Positions 45,683 through 54,010 of a DNA stretch of 58,375 nucleotides are shown here, in pieces. This DNA comes from Planctomycetaceae bacterium (GTDB lineage: Bacteria > Planctomycetota > Planctomycetia > Planctomycetales > Planctomycetaceae), in assembly GCA_024742875.1 (NCBI GenBank), contig JANSXP010000049.1:1-58375 (forward strand). Direction: 5' to 3'. Both the position numbers and the translations under genes were made by a program. The notes under the pieces were generated by a model. It did no database searches, had not been told where the DNA came from, and saw nothing but the letters and a program-made list of their open reading frames with translations. Every line of letters begins with the position of its first letter. The stretch's first letter is position 1.

Positions 45683-46778
45683 CTCGCTGTCGCACGCCTG
45701 ACCGCATGATGCGTGATTTACGATGGTTGACGACAAAGCCCTCCAGCATGGCAATCGCAGCGGCGTGAATCAGAAACCGTTCGGCACCGCGCGCAAACTT
45801 CTCGTCGCCGGAGAAGGCCAGATCATCGGCGTAGCGGGTGTAGCGAGCGCCGCACGCACTGGCCAGTGCCGACAGGCGGACGTCCATCCGCCAGGACGCC
45901 AGATTGGCCAGCGCCGGTGATGTCGGCGCGCCCTGGGGCAGGTGCGGTTGAAAGTAAACGCGCGCCTGTCGCTGCCACCCCGCGTGGATCACAGGCAGAT
46001 TGCTGCGCAATTGGTGTTGGGGCGCGGTGTTGGTGCAAAGTCCTGCCAGTATGTCGGCCACCACTTCCGGATAACCCAGGCTGCGAAAAATGGCCTGTAC
46101 GCATGACAGCCGGATACTGGGGAAGAAATCCTGCAGGTCGAGTTTCACGACAGCCTTCTGATTCACATGAGCCGCGGCAAACGTCTTCACCGAGTGGGCC
46201 TGTCGAAAACCGTGGGCTGCCTCATGCGGTGGCACGGCTGACAGAATGTCGGCCAGGATTCGCCGCTGTATGGCCTTCAAACGCGGTTTGGGGGCCTCAA
46301 TCAGGCGAAACTGATCGAAGCGTTTGGCCAGTATGCGATATCGATAGTGCTGCAGTTTGGGTGGTCGTGATCGTGCTTCCCAGTGACGGCGATCCGCAAA
46401 CCAGTTCAGTTCCCCGAGGGCCACTCCCAGCCACGCGGCCACGTCCCCCGTTGAGTGCAGCGGCAAAATCTCCCAGTCGGCCGCAACCGGTGCCGGTTGC
46501 ATTGACGGCGGATCTGCCCCGGTGAACAGGGCAGACAGTTCATACCGCAGGTGCGCGCGCTGCAGTCCTGTGTCGTGTCGCAGAAAACGAGCCACGATTC
46601 GACGCCGCGGTCGTTTGTCGATGGGGTGAGCCGTCTGAAGTCGATCCAGCAGGCGAGCCAGCCACGGGCCGCGGCGTTCCAGCAGGCGTTCGGCTCGCTG
46701 CAGCAGACTGTCCCGATCCGCGGGGCCGTGCAGCAGTGTGGCGGCCAGAGCATCGGCAATGAATCGGAGAGCGGGCAT
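45459..46778 (-). CDS. Retron-type reverse transcriptase
   Basis: 439 residues from the ATG at 46778. An N-terminal ~150-residue region precedes the polymerase core: AHGFRQAHSVKTFAAAH (retron RTs have NAxxH at its end; here FAAAH), VVKLDLQDFFPSI with the first catalytic Asp near 214, LPQGAPTSPALANL, YTRYADDLAFSG (YADD at 316-319), and VGGVVVNQRLNITR in the place of the retron VTG motif. The C-terminus (RHGPASQN, GRISWLEHLNP) resembles the long retron RTs known from myxobacteria, from family knowledge. It should make DNA from an RNA template, presumably one encoded next to it; two hairpins lie 58-140 bp upstream. A GTG at 46862 would add 28 residues but falls inside a hairpin. The 3' end is duplicated at 43034. 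Confidence 0.85.
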   Translation of the reverse strand: MPALRFIADALAATLLHGPADRDSLLQRAERLLERRGPWLARLLDRLQTAHPIDKRPRRRIVARFLRHDTGLQRAHLRYELSALFTGADPPSMQPAPVAADWEILPLHSTGDVAAWLGVALGELNWFADRRHWEARSRPPKLQHYRYRILAKRFDQFRLIEAPKPRLKAIQRRILADILSAVPPHEAAHGFRQAHSVKTFAAAHVNQKAVVKLDLQDFFPSIRLSCVQAIFRSLGYPEVVADILAGLCTNTAPQHQLRSNLPVIHAGWQRQARVYFQPHLPQGAPTSPALANLASWRMDVRLSALASACGARYTRYADDLAFSGDEKFARGAERFLIHAAAIAMLEGFVVNHRKSRIMRSGVRQRVGGVVVNQRLNITRRDFDQLKAILTNCVRHGPASQNREEHADFRAHLCGRISWLEHLNPVRGKKLRRLFEQIEW

Positions 46779-46835
46779 GCGGTCGCAACGTGGCCTGAAG
46801 ATGAAACGACGGAATGCGCCAACGAGTCCGGTCGG

Positions 46836-46917
46836 GCGTGAGCCCAGGTGCGTGCAGCGCACGAACGCTCACGCGCCGTAAAGTCTGACCATTCAAGATC
46901 CCCTGGGGTATCCCCAG
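46836..46917 (-). ncRNA. Candidate structured RNA (possible retron msr/msd) upstream of the reverse transcriptase
   Basis: Two strong stems lie just before the reverse transcriptase ATG. One is a nested hairpin: outer GCGTGAGC/GCTCACGC (46836-46843 with 46867-46874) around inner GTGCG/CGCAC (46848-46852 with 46858-46862). The other is CTGGGG/CCCCAG (46903-46908 with 46912-46917) with a three-base loop. Retron RNAs sit in this place, but I cannot identify the a1/a2 pairing or the branching guanosine, so this is a candidate only. Confidence 0.25.
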
Positions 46918-47039
46918 AGAGGTGTGCCAACACGCGGTCAGCAGCACCAGCTTGGCGCATTCCGCCTGACCGATCATACCGCCTGAATTTTCCATCGCGA
47001 GCGAGTGACACGACCGCCGCAGGATCGCTCGCAGCGCAG

Positions 47040-47075
47040 AAAAAAAGGCGAGCCACCCTGCACCGATGGCTCGCC
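47040..47075 (-). terminator. Rho-independent terminator of the aldose epimerase gene
   Basis: On the minus strand GGCGAGCCA and TGGCTCGCC (47075-47067 and 47055-47047) form a perfect 9-bp stem with an 11-base loop, followed by seven Ts. It lies 38 bp past the epimerase stop. Confidence 0.88.
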
Positions 47076-47112
47076 CCTGACTGTCTAACAAAGCACGATC
47101 CTGAACGCCGAG

Positions 47113-48240
47113 CTATTTCTTCTTCTTTTCAAACGTACCGAAAATCAGCAGCGTGCTCGTGCGATACTCTTTGCCCGGTTCCAGAATGGTGGACGGGAAG
47201 TTGTCGTGGTTGACCGAGTCCGGAAAATGCTGCGTTTCCAGGCACAGAGCGCTGCGATGCGCATAGGTCTTGCCGTCTTTGCCCTGCTGCCCTTTGAGAA
47301 AGTTGCCCGAGTAGAACTGAATACCGGGCTCCTGCGTCATGATTCGCAGCGTGCGTCCTGATTCCGGATCTCGCAGCACAGCAGCCAGGTTGTGCGTTTT
47401 GTCCTTGTCCTGTTTGGGATTGAGCACAAAGTTGTGGTCATAGCCCAGCGCTGCGGTATCCGTCAGTTTTTCGATGCGGGCGCCAATCTTTTTCATCTTG
47501 CGAAAGTCCAGCGGCGTGCCGTCCACAGTTGCGATGTCTCCAGTGGGGATCAGCGTGTCATCACAGGGCGTGTAGTTATCGGCGTTCAGCTGCAGCTGAT
47601 GATTCAGCACGGTGTCACTGCCCGCCCCTCCCAGATTGAAGTAGGCGTGATTGGTCAGGTTGACGGGCGTGGCTTTGTCTGTGGTGGCCACGTAGGTGAT
47701 GCTCAGGCGGGGAGCATCCTTTGCCAGAAAGTAGGTCACTTTCACGGACAGCTTGCCGGGGTAGCCTTCTTCGCCATCAGGGCTGGTGTAAGAGAAGCGA
47801 ACCCCATGACCACGATCGTTGCTGTAGCCTTTGGCTTTCCAGACCACCTTGTCCAGACTGCGTTCCACACCGCCGTGCAGATGATTGGGCTCATTGTTAA
47901 TCGCCAGTGTGTAGTCTTTGCCGTCCAGGGAGAATTTTCCTTTGGCAATCCGATTGCACACCCGGCCGGTCGTGCAGCCGAAGTACTGGTTGTCTTCTGA
48001 CTCGTATCCGGCGACCGAATCCCAGCCGAGGATCACATCGTCCGTCCCACCACTGCGATCGGGCGTGTGTAACTGCACGAGCGTGGCGCCACGTGTCATC
48101 ACTTTGGCCGTGATGCCCTTGTCGTTTTTAAGCGTGTAGATCTGCACAGCCGTGCCATCGACCGTCTTGCCGAAGTCGGCGACTTCCGGCTCAGCAGCGA
48201 GGCAGGGGGCGAGCAAAACGGAAAGAACAACAGCGCGCAT
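47113..48240 (-). CDS. galM: Aldose 1-epimerase (mutarotase), exported
   Basis: 375 residues with a short signal peptide (AVVLSVLLAPCLAAEPE). Mutarotase motifs are complete: GRVCNRIAKGKF, NEPNHLHGG, VNLTNHAYFNLGG with the catalytic His, YDHNFVLN, and LCLETQHFPDSVNH carrying the catalytic Glu. It interconverts the anomers of aldoses such as glucose or galactose. The signal peptide suggests a periplasmic location, in keeping with sugar processing outside the cytoplasm. The C-terminus is four lysines. It is transcribed alone and ends at a clear terminator. Confidence 0.93.
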   Translation of the reverse strand: MRAVVLSVLLAPCLAAEPEVADFGKTVDGTAVQIYTLKNDKGITAKVMTRGATLVQLHTPDRSGGTDDVILGWDSVAGYESEDNQYFGCTTGRVCNRIAKGKFSLDGKDYTLAINNEPNHLHGGVERSLDKVVWKAKGYSNDRGHGVRFSYTSPDGEEGYPGKLSVKVTYFLAKDAPRLSITYVATTDKATPVNLTNHAYFNLGGAGSDTVLNHQLQLNADNYTPCDDTLIPTGDIATVDGTPLDFRKMKKIGARIEKLTDTAALGYDHNFVLNPKQDKDKTHNLAAVLRDPESGRTLRIMTQEPGIQFYSGNFLKGQQGKDGKTYAHRSALCLETQHFPDSVNHDNFPSTILEPGKEYRTSTLLIFGTFEKKKK

Positions 48241-48465
48241 GCGTGATTCCTTGATAGGGACGATGGTGGTGGCTGGATCGGTCGGGCCACGGAGTCTGCA
48301 ATATTTTGCCAGCGATTATGCGCTCACTGTCGTGCCACCACAAGCATGTGCCAGATTGCCTGTTGTGTTTTGTCACGGCACTGGCGGCGGTGGTCCATGG
48401 CTGCGATCAACGGCTGTGTCGTTTCCCGGCCGCAGGGCGAATCCGATGGTGCGGGCAGCGGGCCG

Positions 48466-49461
48466 CTAGTACGGCCGTTCGTCGCCAAAGCCGTCCAGGT
48501 CTTCGTCGAGATCGTCGTCCTCCTCATCATCGGACATATCCGGATGCAGCGGATCGTCGGGCGAAAAGAAAAAGTCGCCCAGGCCCATGGGCACGATGTT
48601 GCCGCCCAGCGACTGGCTCCGGCTCTCTGCCAGCGACTGCAGATCAGTCGCCTCTTCGCCCAGGCAGCGGTGGAGGGCTTCTCGCCATGCGTCGTCGCGT
48701 GCGATGGGGTGATCGGGATCCTGTGCCATGCGTTTCAGGGCGAATCGCAGCAGGTTGATGCCGTCGCGGGTGGAGAAGTCCAGATTCAGCGAGTGGCTTT
48801 CCTGCAGGAAGTCGACCGTCAGATTCAGCATTTCGGCATCGGCAAACGGCAGGTGGTATTTGAGGATCGCCATTTCGTCGTCGCGCGTGGGATGCCCCAG
48901 GCTGAGCGTAGGCTGCAGACGACTGAGAATGTAGTCCGGAATCTCGAATGTGGATTCGTCCTCGTTCATCGTGACCGCACAGCGGAAGTCCGGATGAGCG
49001 TGGATCGTCACGCCAGCGACGATGGACTCGGCATAGCGGCGATGGTCGAGCAGCGGCGCGAGGCTGGCCCACGACTTTTCGTTCATGCGGTTGCCTTCGT
49101 CCAGCACGCAGATGCCGCCGGTGATCATTGCGGTCACCAGAGGCGAGGCGTGGTAGGCGATCTTGCCGCTTTCAGCGAGGACGGGCGTGACCAGCAGGTC
49201 TTCCGGGCGAGTGTCCGCCGTGCACTGGTAGATATACAGTGGCTGTTCCCGCATGCGGGCGCCGGCAATGGCCAGCGTCGTTTTTCCGATGCCCGGTGTG
49301 CCTACCAGGCGGGGCGTCAGTGGCAGGTCTTTTTCGTCCACGACCAGCCAGCAGGCCAGCAATTGCTTGAGCACTTCTGTCTGCCCAATCCACTGTCCTT
49401 CGCTTTCGTCCGGGGTGGACAGATGCAGGTTTACGTTGTCAATTTTGTGGGTCTGCGACAT
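48466..49461 (-). CDS. MoxR-like AAA ATPase
   Basis: 331 residues. Walker A is GTPGIGKT (54-61), Walker [10 protein letters not shown] near 116, and sensor-type stretches [22 protein letters not shown] follow, typical of the AAA_5/MoxR group. These ATPases act as chaperones that load or activate partner proteins, often with VWA-domain proteins. No VWA partner is nearby. The C-terminus ends in a very acidic tail ([16 protein letters not shown]). It is cytoplasmic and probably transcribed alone. Confidence 0.88.
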   Translation of the reverse strand: MSQTHKIDNVNLHLSTPDESEGQWIGQTEVLKQLLACWLVVDEKDLPLTPRLVGTPGIGKTTLAIAGARMREQPLYIYQCTADTRPEDLLVTPVLAESGKIAYHASPLVTAMITGGICVLDEGNRMNEKSWASLAPLLDHRRYAESIVAGVTIHAHPDFRCAVTMNEDESTFEIPDYILSRLQPTLSLGHPTRDDEMAILKYHLPFADAEMLNLTVDFLQESHSLNLDFSTRDGINLLRFALKRMAQDPDHPIARDDAWREALHRCLGEEATDLQSLAESRSQSLGGNIVPMGLGDFFFSPDDPLHPDMSDDEEDDDLDEDLDGFGDERPY

Positions 49462-49653
49462 TTTTTTGCTATCGATATGAACGTGCCGTCGTTTGCCGCA
49501 TCAGCGCGGAATGACTGGGAATTGTCAACCAACGGGTCGTCATGTTTCTGCCAGAATGTCGCTTCCCGGCGGTGCTGTCAGGTTCAGGTGGCCCCCGGTT
49601 CCGTTTGCGCAGGCTGGCGGCCGCGGGAACGCCGCGTCCTCATGATATGGCAC

Positions 49654-49684
49654 AAAAAAAGACGTCCACCGCTGGGTGGACGTC
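49654..49684 (-). terminator. Rho-independent terminator of the thioredoxin operon
   Basis: On the minus strand GACGTCCACC pairs with GGTGGACGTC (10 bp, four-base loop), followed by seven Ts. It lies about 50 bp past the thioredoxin stop. Confidence 0.88.
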
Positions 49685-49732
49685 AGGGATGGGCGGCCCT
49701 CTGCGACGATCAGTCCGCATGGGACGCAGGTG

Positions 49733-50056
49733 TCAGGCGACGGCTTTCAACGCCGACTCATAGGCTTCGCGAGGCTGCACGCCAACGAGCGTGTCAACAA
49801 CTTCGCCGCCCTTGAAAACGAGTACGGCGGGAATGGACGTGATGCCCATGGAGGCCGCCGATGCGGGGTTTTCATCGACGTTTAGTTTGCCCACAGCCAC
49901 GTTGTCACCGGCGTCGGCCGCCAGTTCCTCAATGGTGGGGGTCAGGGCGCGACAGGGTCCGCACCACGGAGCCCAGAAGTCGACCAGGACGGTCTGGTCG
50001 CTGTTCAAAACGTCCGTCTGAAATGTGGCATCGGTGAAGTTTTTGACAGAGCTCAT
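49733..50056 (-). CDS. trxA: Thioredoxin
   Basis: 107 residues with the classic thioredoxin fold and active site FWAPWCGPC (C32, C35), plus the cis-proline loop GITSIPAV. It reduces protein disulfides in the cytoplasm. The ATG at 50056 has AAAGG seven bases upstream. It follows the AhpD-like gene by 48 bp and ends at a terminator, so the two probably form an operon for peroxide or disulfide stress. Confidence 0.95.
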   Translation of the reverse strand: MSSVKNFTDATFQTDVLNSDQTVLVDFWAPWCGPCRALTPTIEELAADAGDNVAVGKLNVDENPASAASMGITSIPAVLVFKGGEVVDTLVGVQPREAYESALKAVA

Positions 50057-50104
50057 GATCGTGCCTTTCTTGAACACGGGGTGGGACCGTCCGGGGGGAC
50101 GGCG

Positions 50105-50410
50105 TTAATCAGAGAGAATTTCTGTGCCGTGGGTCACGGCGGCTCCAGCTCGCAGGGCGGCGGCCACCATGACGGTTTCCGCGATCTCTTCCTGCGTGGC
50201 GCCTTTGGCTTCCGCTTCTTTGCGATGGATTTCCAGGCAGTACGAACACTGCGTGGTGAGAGCGACGGCCAGAGCGATCAGCTCTTTGTATTTGCCGGGG
50301 ATCGCCCCCTCTTCCATGGCGGCCGAATTGAACTGCTGGAAACGTTTCCACGCGTCGTTGCCGGCCTGATCGAGTTTTCCAAGTCGTTTGAGGTTGTCCA
50401 TGGTTTGCAT
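50105..50410 (-). CDS. AhpD-like carboxymuconolactone decarboxylase family protein
   Basis: 101 residues with the AhpD-like core ALTTQCSYCLEIHRKEA; the C55-x-x-C58 pair and H62 are the redox and proton-relay residues of alkylhydroperoxidase-type members. GGAG lies seven bases before the ATG at 50410. It is co-directional with thioredoxin 48 bp downstream, a sensible electron donor. Peroxide reduction is likely but the substrate is unproven. Confidence 0.9.
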   Translation of the reverse strand: MQTMDNLKRLGKLDQAGNDAWKRFQQFNSAAMEEGAIPGKYKELIALAVALTTQCSYCLEIHRKEAEAKGATQEEIAETVMVAAALRAGAAVTHGTEILSD

Positions 50411-50761
50411 CTGTCTGCTCCTGAGTGGGGTTGCTGAATATGTGGAGATTCCGAAGCACCGGCGGGGGCCACAAAGCAAGAGTGTGGCTGCCCCGCCAAC
50501 GCGAGTGGTGACTATCCGCGGCTGGCTCGTCCTTTCGTGGCTACCGACTAGAAGGTAGGCGGTGCGGGCCACGAAAAACCGAGATCAGCAACTGCGTGTC
50601 TCGTCTGCCTGATTGGACGCTGGGCCTGGCGGATTCCTTACGCCCGGCGGGAATATTTTTTAGCGGGGAGTCCGGTATCGTGCATGGGCACATCGTACCG
50701 GCGGCGAAAAGCGATGCCGGAGGCCAGCGGTGAGCCGGGGGTGTCTTGCCTGGGCAGGTCG
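50411..50761. other. Intergenic region with nothing recognised
   Basis: It contains the promoter region of the AhpD-like/thioredoxin pair and the end of the dCTP deaminase transcript. No gene, repeat or clear terminator is seen. Confidence 0.4.
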
Positions 50762-51367
50762 TTAGCTGCCCGTCTGGTCTGTCTCGCGGACGCTGTTGCC
50801 CGTTCCCGCTTCCTGATCAAAGTCCAGCTTCATCTGGTTGTCGTCGCGAATTCCCAGTTCGGTAAACAGCAGGCTGGGCTGGATGTCTTTATTGTGCTGA
50901 TACTTGCTGCTTTTGTATTCCGTCACGTCGCCGTGCAGCGTGTGGTAAAAGATCTGGCACACCTGCACACCGGGGTAAATGCGGACCGGCTGAACGGCAA
51001 ACATTTCGAGTGTCCAGTAGCCGCAAAAGCCGACGTCGCCAAATCCGGCTGTGACATGGACAAACAGTCCCAAACGGCCGATGCTGGAGCGGCCTTCCAG
51101 CATGGGAACGTAATCGTGGGTTTCCGTGTGCTCAATGGTGCGGCCCAGATACAACTGGTTGGGCTGCAGAATCAGGCCGTCCTCCGGAATGGTGATGCGG
51201 CGAAATCGGCTGGGCCGCTTCATATCCAGCACAATTTCTTCGTAAACCAGCAGTTCGTCGTGCAGCGTCAGGTTGTAGCTGTTGGGGTTCAACTGATCTT
51301 CGTTGAACGGCGAGATGTTAATGCTTTTGCCGAGCTGTGATTTGATTTCGCTGCCGCTGAGAATCAT
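50762..51367 (-). CDS. dcd: dCTP deaminase
   Basis: 201 residues, close to family length. It has the dCTP deaminase/dUTPase-fold signatures LNPNSYNLTLHDEL, EGRSSIGRLGLFVHVTAGFGD (with the catalytic Glu region) and PGVQVCQIFYH. It converts dCTP to dUTP for thymidylate synthesis in the cytoplasm. A short basic-poor tail follows the conserved end. It is transcribed leftward and appears to stand alone; a 434-bp gap without genes lies upstream. Confidence 0.95.
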   Translation of the reverse strand: MILSGSEIKSQLGKSINISPFNEDQLNPNSYNLTLHDELLVYEEIVLDMKRPSRFRRITIPEDGLILQPNQLYLGRTIEHTETHDYVPMLEGRSSIGRLGLFVHVTAGFGDVGFCGYWTLEMFAVQPVRIYPGVQVCQIFYHTLHGDVTEYKSSKYQHNKDIQPSLLFTELGIRDDNQMKLDFDQEAGTGNSVRETDQTGS

Positions 51368-51599
51368 CGAAATTTTCGCAAACTGGCGTAGGGGTGGTGC
51401 AGAAACCGTGCACGATTTTGACGTCGCAGCGGAAGACTAAGTTGTGTGCATCAGAACTTCAAGCGGGCTTAACAGAACGGCCGGACGGGGGACACCAAGT
51501 GCGGAATCCGCCGACAGAGGGAGGGTGGGACAAGCGATTTTTTGTCAGTTTGCGATGGCTGCCAGGATTGCCGGCTTCGACCTTGCCGCACCCGGAATC

Positions 51600-51790
51600 C
51601 AGGGGTATCCTTGAACCGTCAGACGACCTTGGTCATCTGATGTGCCTCTGCACAACGCTCGTTCGTTGCATACAAAGTTGACCCTACAGATTTTACCCAT
51701 AAGGGAACCTAAACGTATCGGCCGACTGTCACGCCGACCATGTTCGGATCACATGACCCGATCGTAAGGTGCCCACCTATCTGACTAAGG
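51600..51790 (+). ncRNA. Candidate structured RNA or leader of unknown class
   Basis: This gene-free stretch folds into several stems on the plus strand: CCTT..GTCAGA with TCTGAC..AAGG closing the whole segment (51609-51790), CAGA/TCTG with GAC/GTC (51620-51639), TGTGC/GCACA (51640-51653), and CATGT/ACATG (51739-51755). A TTGACC...CATAAG pair (51679-51703) resembles a promoter. It does not match tmRNA, SRP or RNase P RNA; a 6S-like rod is possible but not shown. It leads into a 26-codon frame with its own ribosome binding site. Confidence 0.25.
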
Positions 51791-51801
51791 GGACGTCAAC
51801 G

Positions 51802-51882
51802 ATGTTTTGCACGTTCGAGTCGCAGGGGTTTTTTCATGCGCCGCGCCAGGTGCCGACGCCGCTCCGTCATGGGAAATTCTGA
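51802..51882 (+). CDS. Possible 26-residue small protein
   Basis: A short frame begins MFCTFESQGFFHAPRQ and ends VPTPLRHGKF. AAGGGG lies about ten bases before the ATG. It ends 4 bp before the convergent DUF3885 gene. It could be a leader peptide or small protein linked to the structured region upstream; chance cannot be excluded at this length. Confidence 0.25.
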   Translation: MFCTFESQGFFHAPRQVPTPLRHGKF

Positions 51883-51886
51883 TGCG

Positions 51887-52501
51887 CTACAGGCCGTCAG
51901 GTCGGGCTGACAGCCAATCCCGGAATCGGGCCCTGAGCTGATCTCGCTGCGTGGTCGTCTGCAGAATCAGGTCCGCTCCGCCATCGTACGGATGGTAAAT
52001 CCAGTGGCCCGTTTCGCTCACGATCAGGACGTTGCGGACGATGTCTTCGGCCACCAGACGCAGCACCGCATCAAACACGTGCGGCCGCCACTCGTATTCG
52101 GCAGCAAACACGTGCCAGAAGTTGGGCGGCTGGGTGTGGCCGCTTTCGTCCACGGGGGACTCGCCGTCCACTGTGTCGCTGTCCTCTATGATGAACGACT
52201 GCCAGTGCTCGGCGGTTGGATCGGATTCGCTCCAAAGCGGGTCACGGACCGGGACTTGAGTTTCTGAGTAGCCTGTGGAAAGCAGACAGAGAGTCTCGTG
52301 CGGTGTGGCCAGTTCACTGAGCGCCTGATTGTGGCGATCGAGGATGGTCTGACGTTCCTCGTCTGTGTCGGCATATCGCTTGGAAGCCGGCAGCGAATGA
52401 AACCGCACCCACCGAGTCGGGTACGCATCACGCAGCAGATGAGCGACCGGAGGGCAGTCCGGAAAATGAAGATGCCAGTATTCGCCAATGGTGCGGGACA
52501 T
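51887..52501 (-). CDS. DUF3885 family protein
   Basis: 204 residues, acidic and soluble. The C-terminal IYHPYDGGADLIL matches the conserved YHPYD.RG.D end of DUF3885, and VRFHSLPASKRYADTDEE and LCLLSTGYSE fit its earlier part. The function of the family is unknown. It is transcribed leftward; a membrane protein gene lies upstream on the same strand with a 108-bp gap. Confidence 0.7.
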   Translation of the reverse strand: MSRTIGEYWHLHFPDCPPVAHLLRDAYPTRWVRFHSLPASKRYADTDEERQTILDRHNQALSELATPHETLCLLSTGYSETQVPVRDPLWSESDPTAEHWQSFIIEDSDTVDGESPVDESGHTQPPNFWHVFAAEYEWRPHVFDAVLRLVAEDIVRNVLIVSETGHWIYHPYDGGADLILQTTTQRDQLRARFRDWLSARPDGL

Positions 52502-52609
52502 GTCGGGTGTTGTGGGTCAGCCGAAAATCGGCGGTGGGTCAGTTGAAGGATCGGTATTGTCAGCTGAGCGTCGTCTGACGAACCATGACCGGACAGCATC
52601 CACGGCCGT

Positions 52610-53134
52610 TTAATCCGTGGGAATGTTCGCCTGCGAATGTGGGGCAGGACGATCGTGTCGTTGTCGGAATCGATGTCGCTGCCCGCGCCCCGGTCGCGTG
52701 TGCGGCAGGCGTTTTTCTTCGTGTGGTGTGAAGGGAAAACACAGACTCAAAAACGTCGCCACAAAGACACAGGCGGGAACGACGAAGCGGAACGGTTGGG
52801 TATCAGGATGTCCCTGAACCGACGGGGAGGCCAGCAGGGCCACAAGAAACGTCGGGAAGCTGAACAGGAACAGGCTGGAGACGGAATGATCGTTTCGCCA
52901 GCAATACCAGGCAGCGCCGACAGCCGGGCCAGCCAGTGCAAAGGGCAGCAGCACATCACCCATAGAGGCAATCAGGCGCATGGTTTGGCTGTACGCCATC
53001 CCGGGGGGATAGAACACGGCGACATGCCGCTGGAACTGATGGGACGACAGCTCAGTCACCAGGCAGCCAATAACCGTGCCGATCACCATCCACAGCAGAT
53101 AGCCGGTTGTGTGGTTGAGTTTGACAGAGAACAT
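52610..53134 (-). CDS. Membrane protein of unknown function
   Basis: 174 residues from MFSVKLNHTTGYLLWM. Four hydrophobic segments can be seen (LLWMVIGTVIGCLVTEL, GDVLLPFALAGPAVGAAWY, LFLFSFPTFLVALLAS, FRFVVPACVFVATFLSLCF), followed by a long basic, His-rich tail (RPGRGQRHRFRQRHDRP). No family recognised. The start is uncertain; the frame is open to 53254. Confidence 0.55.
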   Translation of the reverse strand: MFSVKLNHTTGYLLWMVIGTVIGCLVTELSSHQFQRHVAVFYPPGMAYSQTMRLIASMGDVLLPFALAGPAVGAAWYCWRNDHSVSSLFLFSFPTFLVALLASPSVQGHPDTQPFRFVVPACVFVATFLSLCFPFTPHEEKRLPHTRPGRGQRHRFRQRHDRPAPHSQANIPTD

Positions 53135-53234
53135 AGGCAGGATCTTAGTCACCGCTGCGCGCTCAGAACAGGTGCATCGCTCGTCATCCTGGCCTCGGAA
53201 TGACAGTACCGCACCGGTGACTTCGTCGGCGAAA

Positions 53235-53384
53235 TCAATATTCCGGAGGAGCAAAGGGTTCTCCTGCTTTCACCGGAAGCGGATCGGTGAACAGCACGTC
53301 GCGGTTCATGTTGATCCGCAGTGTCGTGCCGGGCGGATAGCTGGTTCTGATGCCAGTCCGTAGGTGGACGCTTAGGAATGCCAC
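53235..53384 (-). CDS. Possible small protein overlapping the end of the macro-domain gene
   Basis: A 49-residue frame from a GTG that shares one base with the macro-domain stop codon. The part PPGTTLRINMNRDVLFTDPL reads like a real protein segment, but no ribosome binding site is seen. It could be a coupled small gene or a remnant. Confidence 0.22.
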   Translation of the reverse strand: MAFLSVHLRTGIRTSYPPGTTLRINMNRDVLFTDPLPVKAGEPFAPPEY

Positions 53385-54010
53385 TAGCGGACCACTCGCC
53401 TGCCGGAATCGTAGGCGATCGCTTTTTCGCGACGGGTCACCATTGCCCATTCCATGCGGTGCGGAGGCCTGAGGTAATGGTCGTAGGCGGCCGCCATTTG
53501 TCGCGCGACCTCTGAGTACGGCACCGCTCCAAATCCGGCCCCCATGGCGGGAACGACAATCTGCCGAATTTTTTGATCGGCGTCCGCTGCTGTGTTGTGG
53601 CGATAGACGGCCAGAAATGCGGCCCAGGTGGCGTTATAGACTTTGTCTGTGCCGTAGATGGACCCGGGGAGCCGCATGGTGGGCGTGTGAGCGATGAAGG
53701 GAAATTCACTGTCGTCGGTGGGCTGCACAAAGGACGTCCCAATTGGCTGTTCCCCCAGATACTCATCGAGAATGCGATATTGCACTGCTTTCATCAACTG
53801 GTCGCCGTGTCGGCGGATAACGGCGGCATCAATGCCGGCGTTCATAATGCCAAACGAATTGGCCGCGGTGACAAAACAGTCGTGCGGCGGCAGGTCTTCA
53901 TACCGCGAGGGCATGACGGTGACGTTGGGCAGGTCGGCAAAACGCCGTCGAAACGCTTCGCACATTTCAAATTTCGGGTGAATCAGCCAGACATCAATGG
54001 GCAGGGGCAT
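53384..54010 (-). CDS. Macro-domain protein (ADP-ribose-binding type)
   Basis: 208 residues. Macro-domain landmarks: CFVTAANSFGIMNAGIDAAV (ADP-ribose-binding Asn and following loop), IGTSFVQPT, IAHTPTMRLPG and VVPAMGAGFGAVPYSEVARQ. Such proteins bind or hydrolyse ADP-ribose derivatives; the group with ANSFG rather than ANxxL is close to DUF-type macro domains found in bacteria and phages. AAGGA lies a few bases before the ATG at 54010. Whether it acts on NAD metabolites or on modified proteins is unknown. Confidence 0.83.
   Translation of the reverse strand: MPLPIDVWLIHPKFEMCEAFRRRFADLPNVTVMPSRYEDLPPHDCFVTAANSFGIMNAGIDAAVIRRHGDQLMKAVQYRILDEYLGEQPIGTSFVQPTDDSEFPFIAHTPTMRLPGSIYGTDKVYNATWAAFLAVYRHNTAADADQKIRQIVVPAMGAGFGAVPYSEVARQMAAAYDHYLRPPHRMEWAMVTRREKAIAYDSGRRVVR

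Noticed and set aside
51600-51790. Naming the structured stretch 6S, SRP or tmRNA
   Set aside because: The conserved loops of SRP RNA and the tRNA-like ends of tmRNA are absent, and the 6S rod could not be shown by hand.
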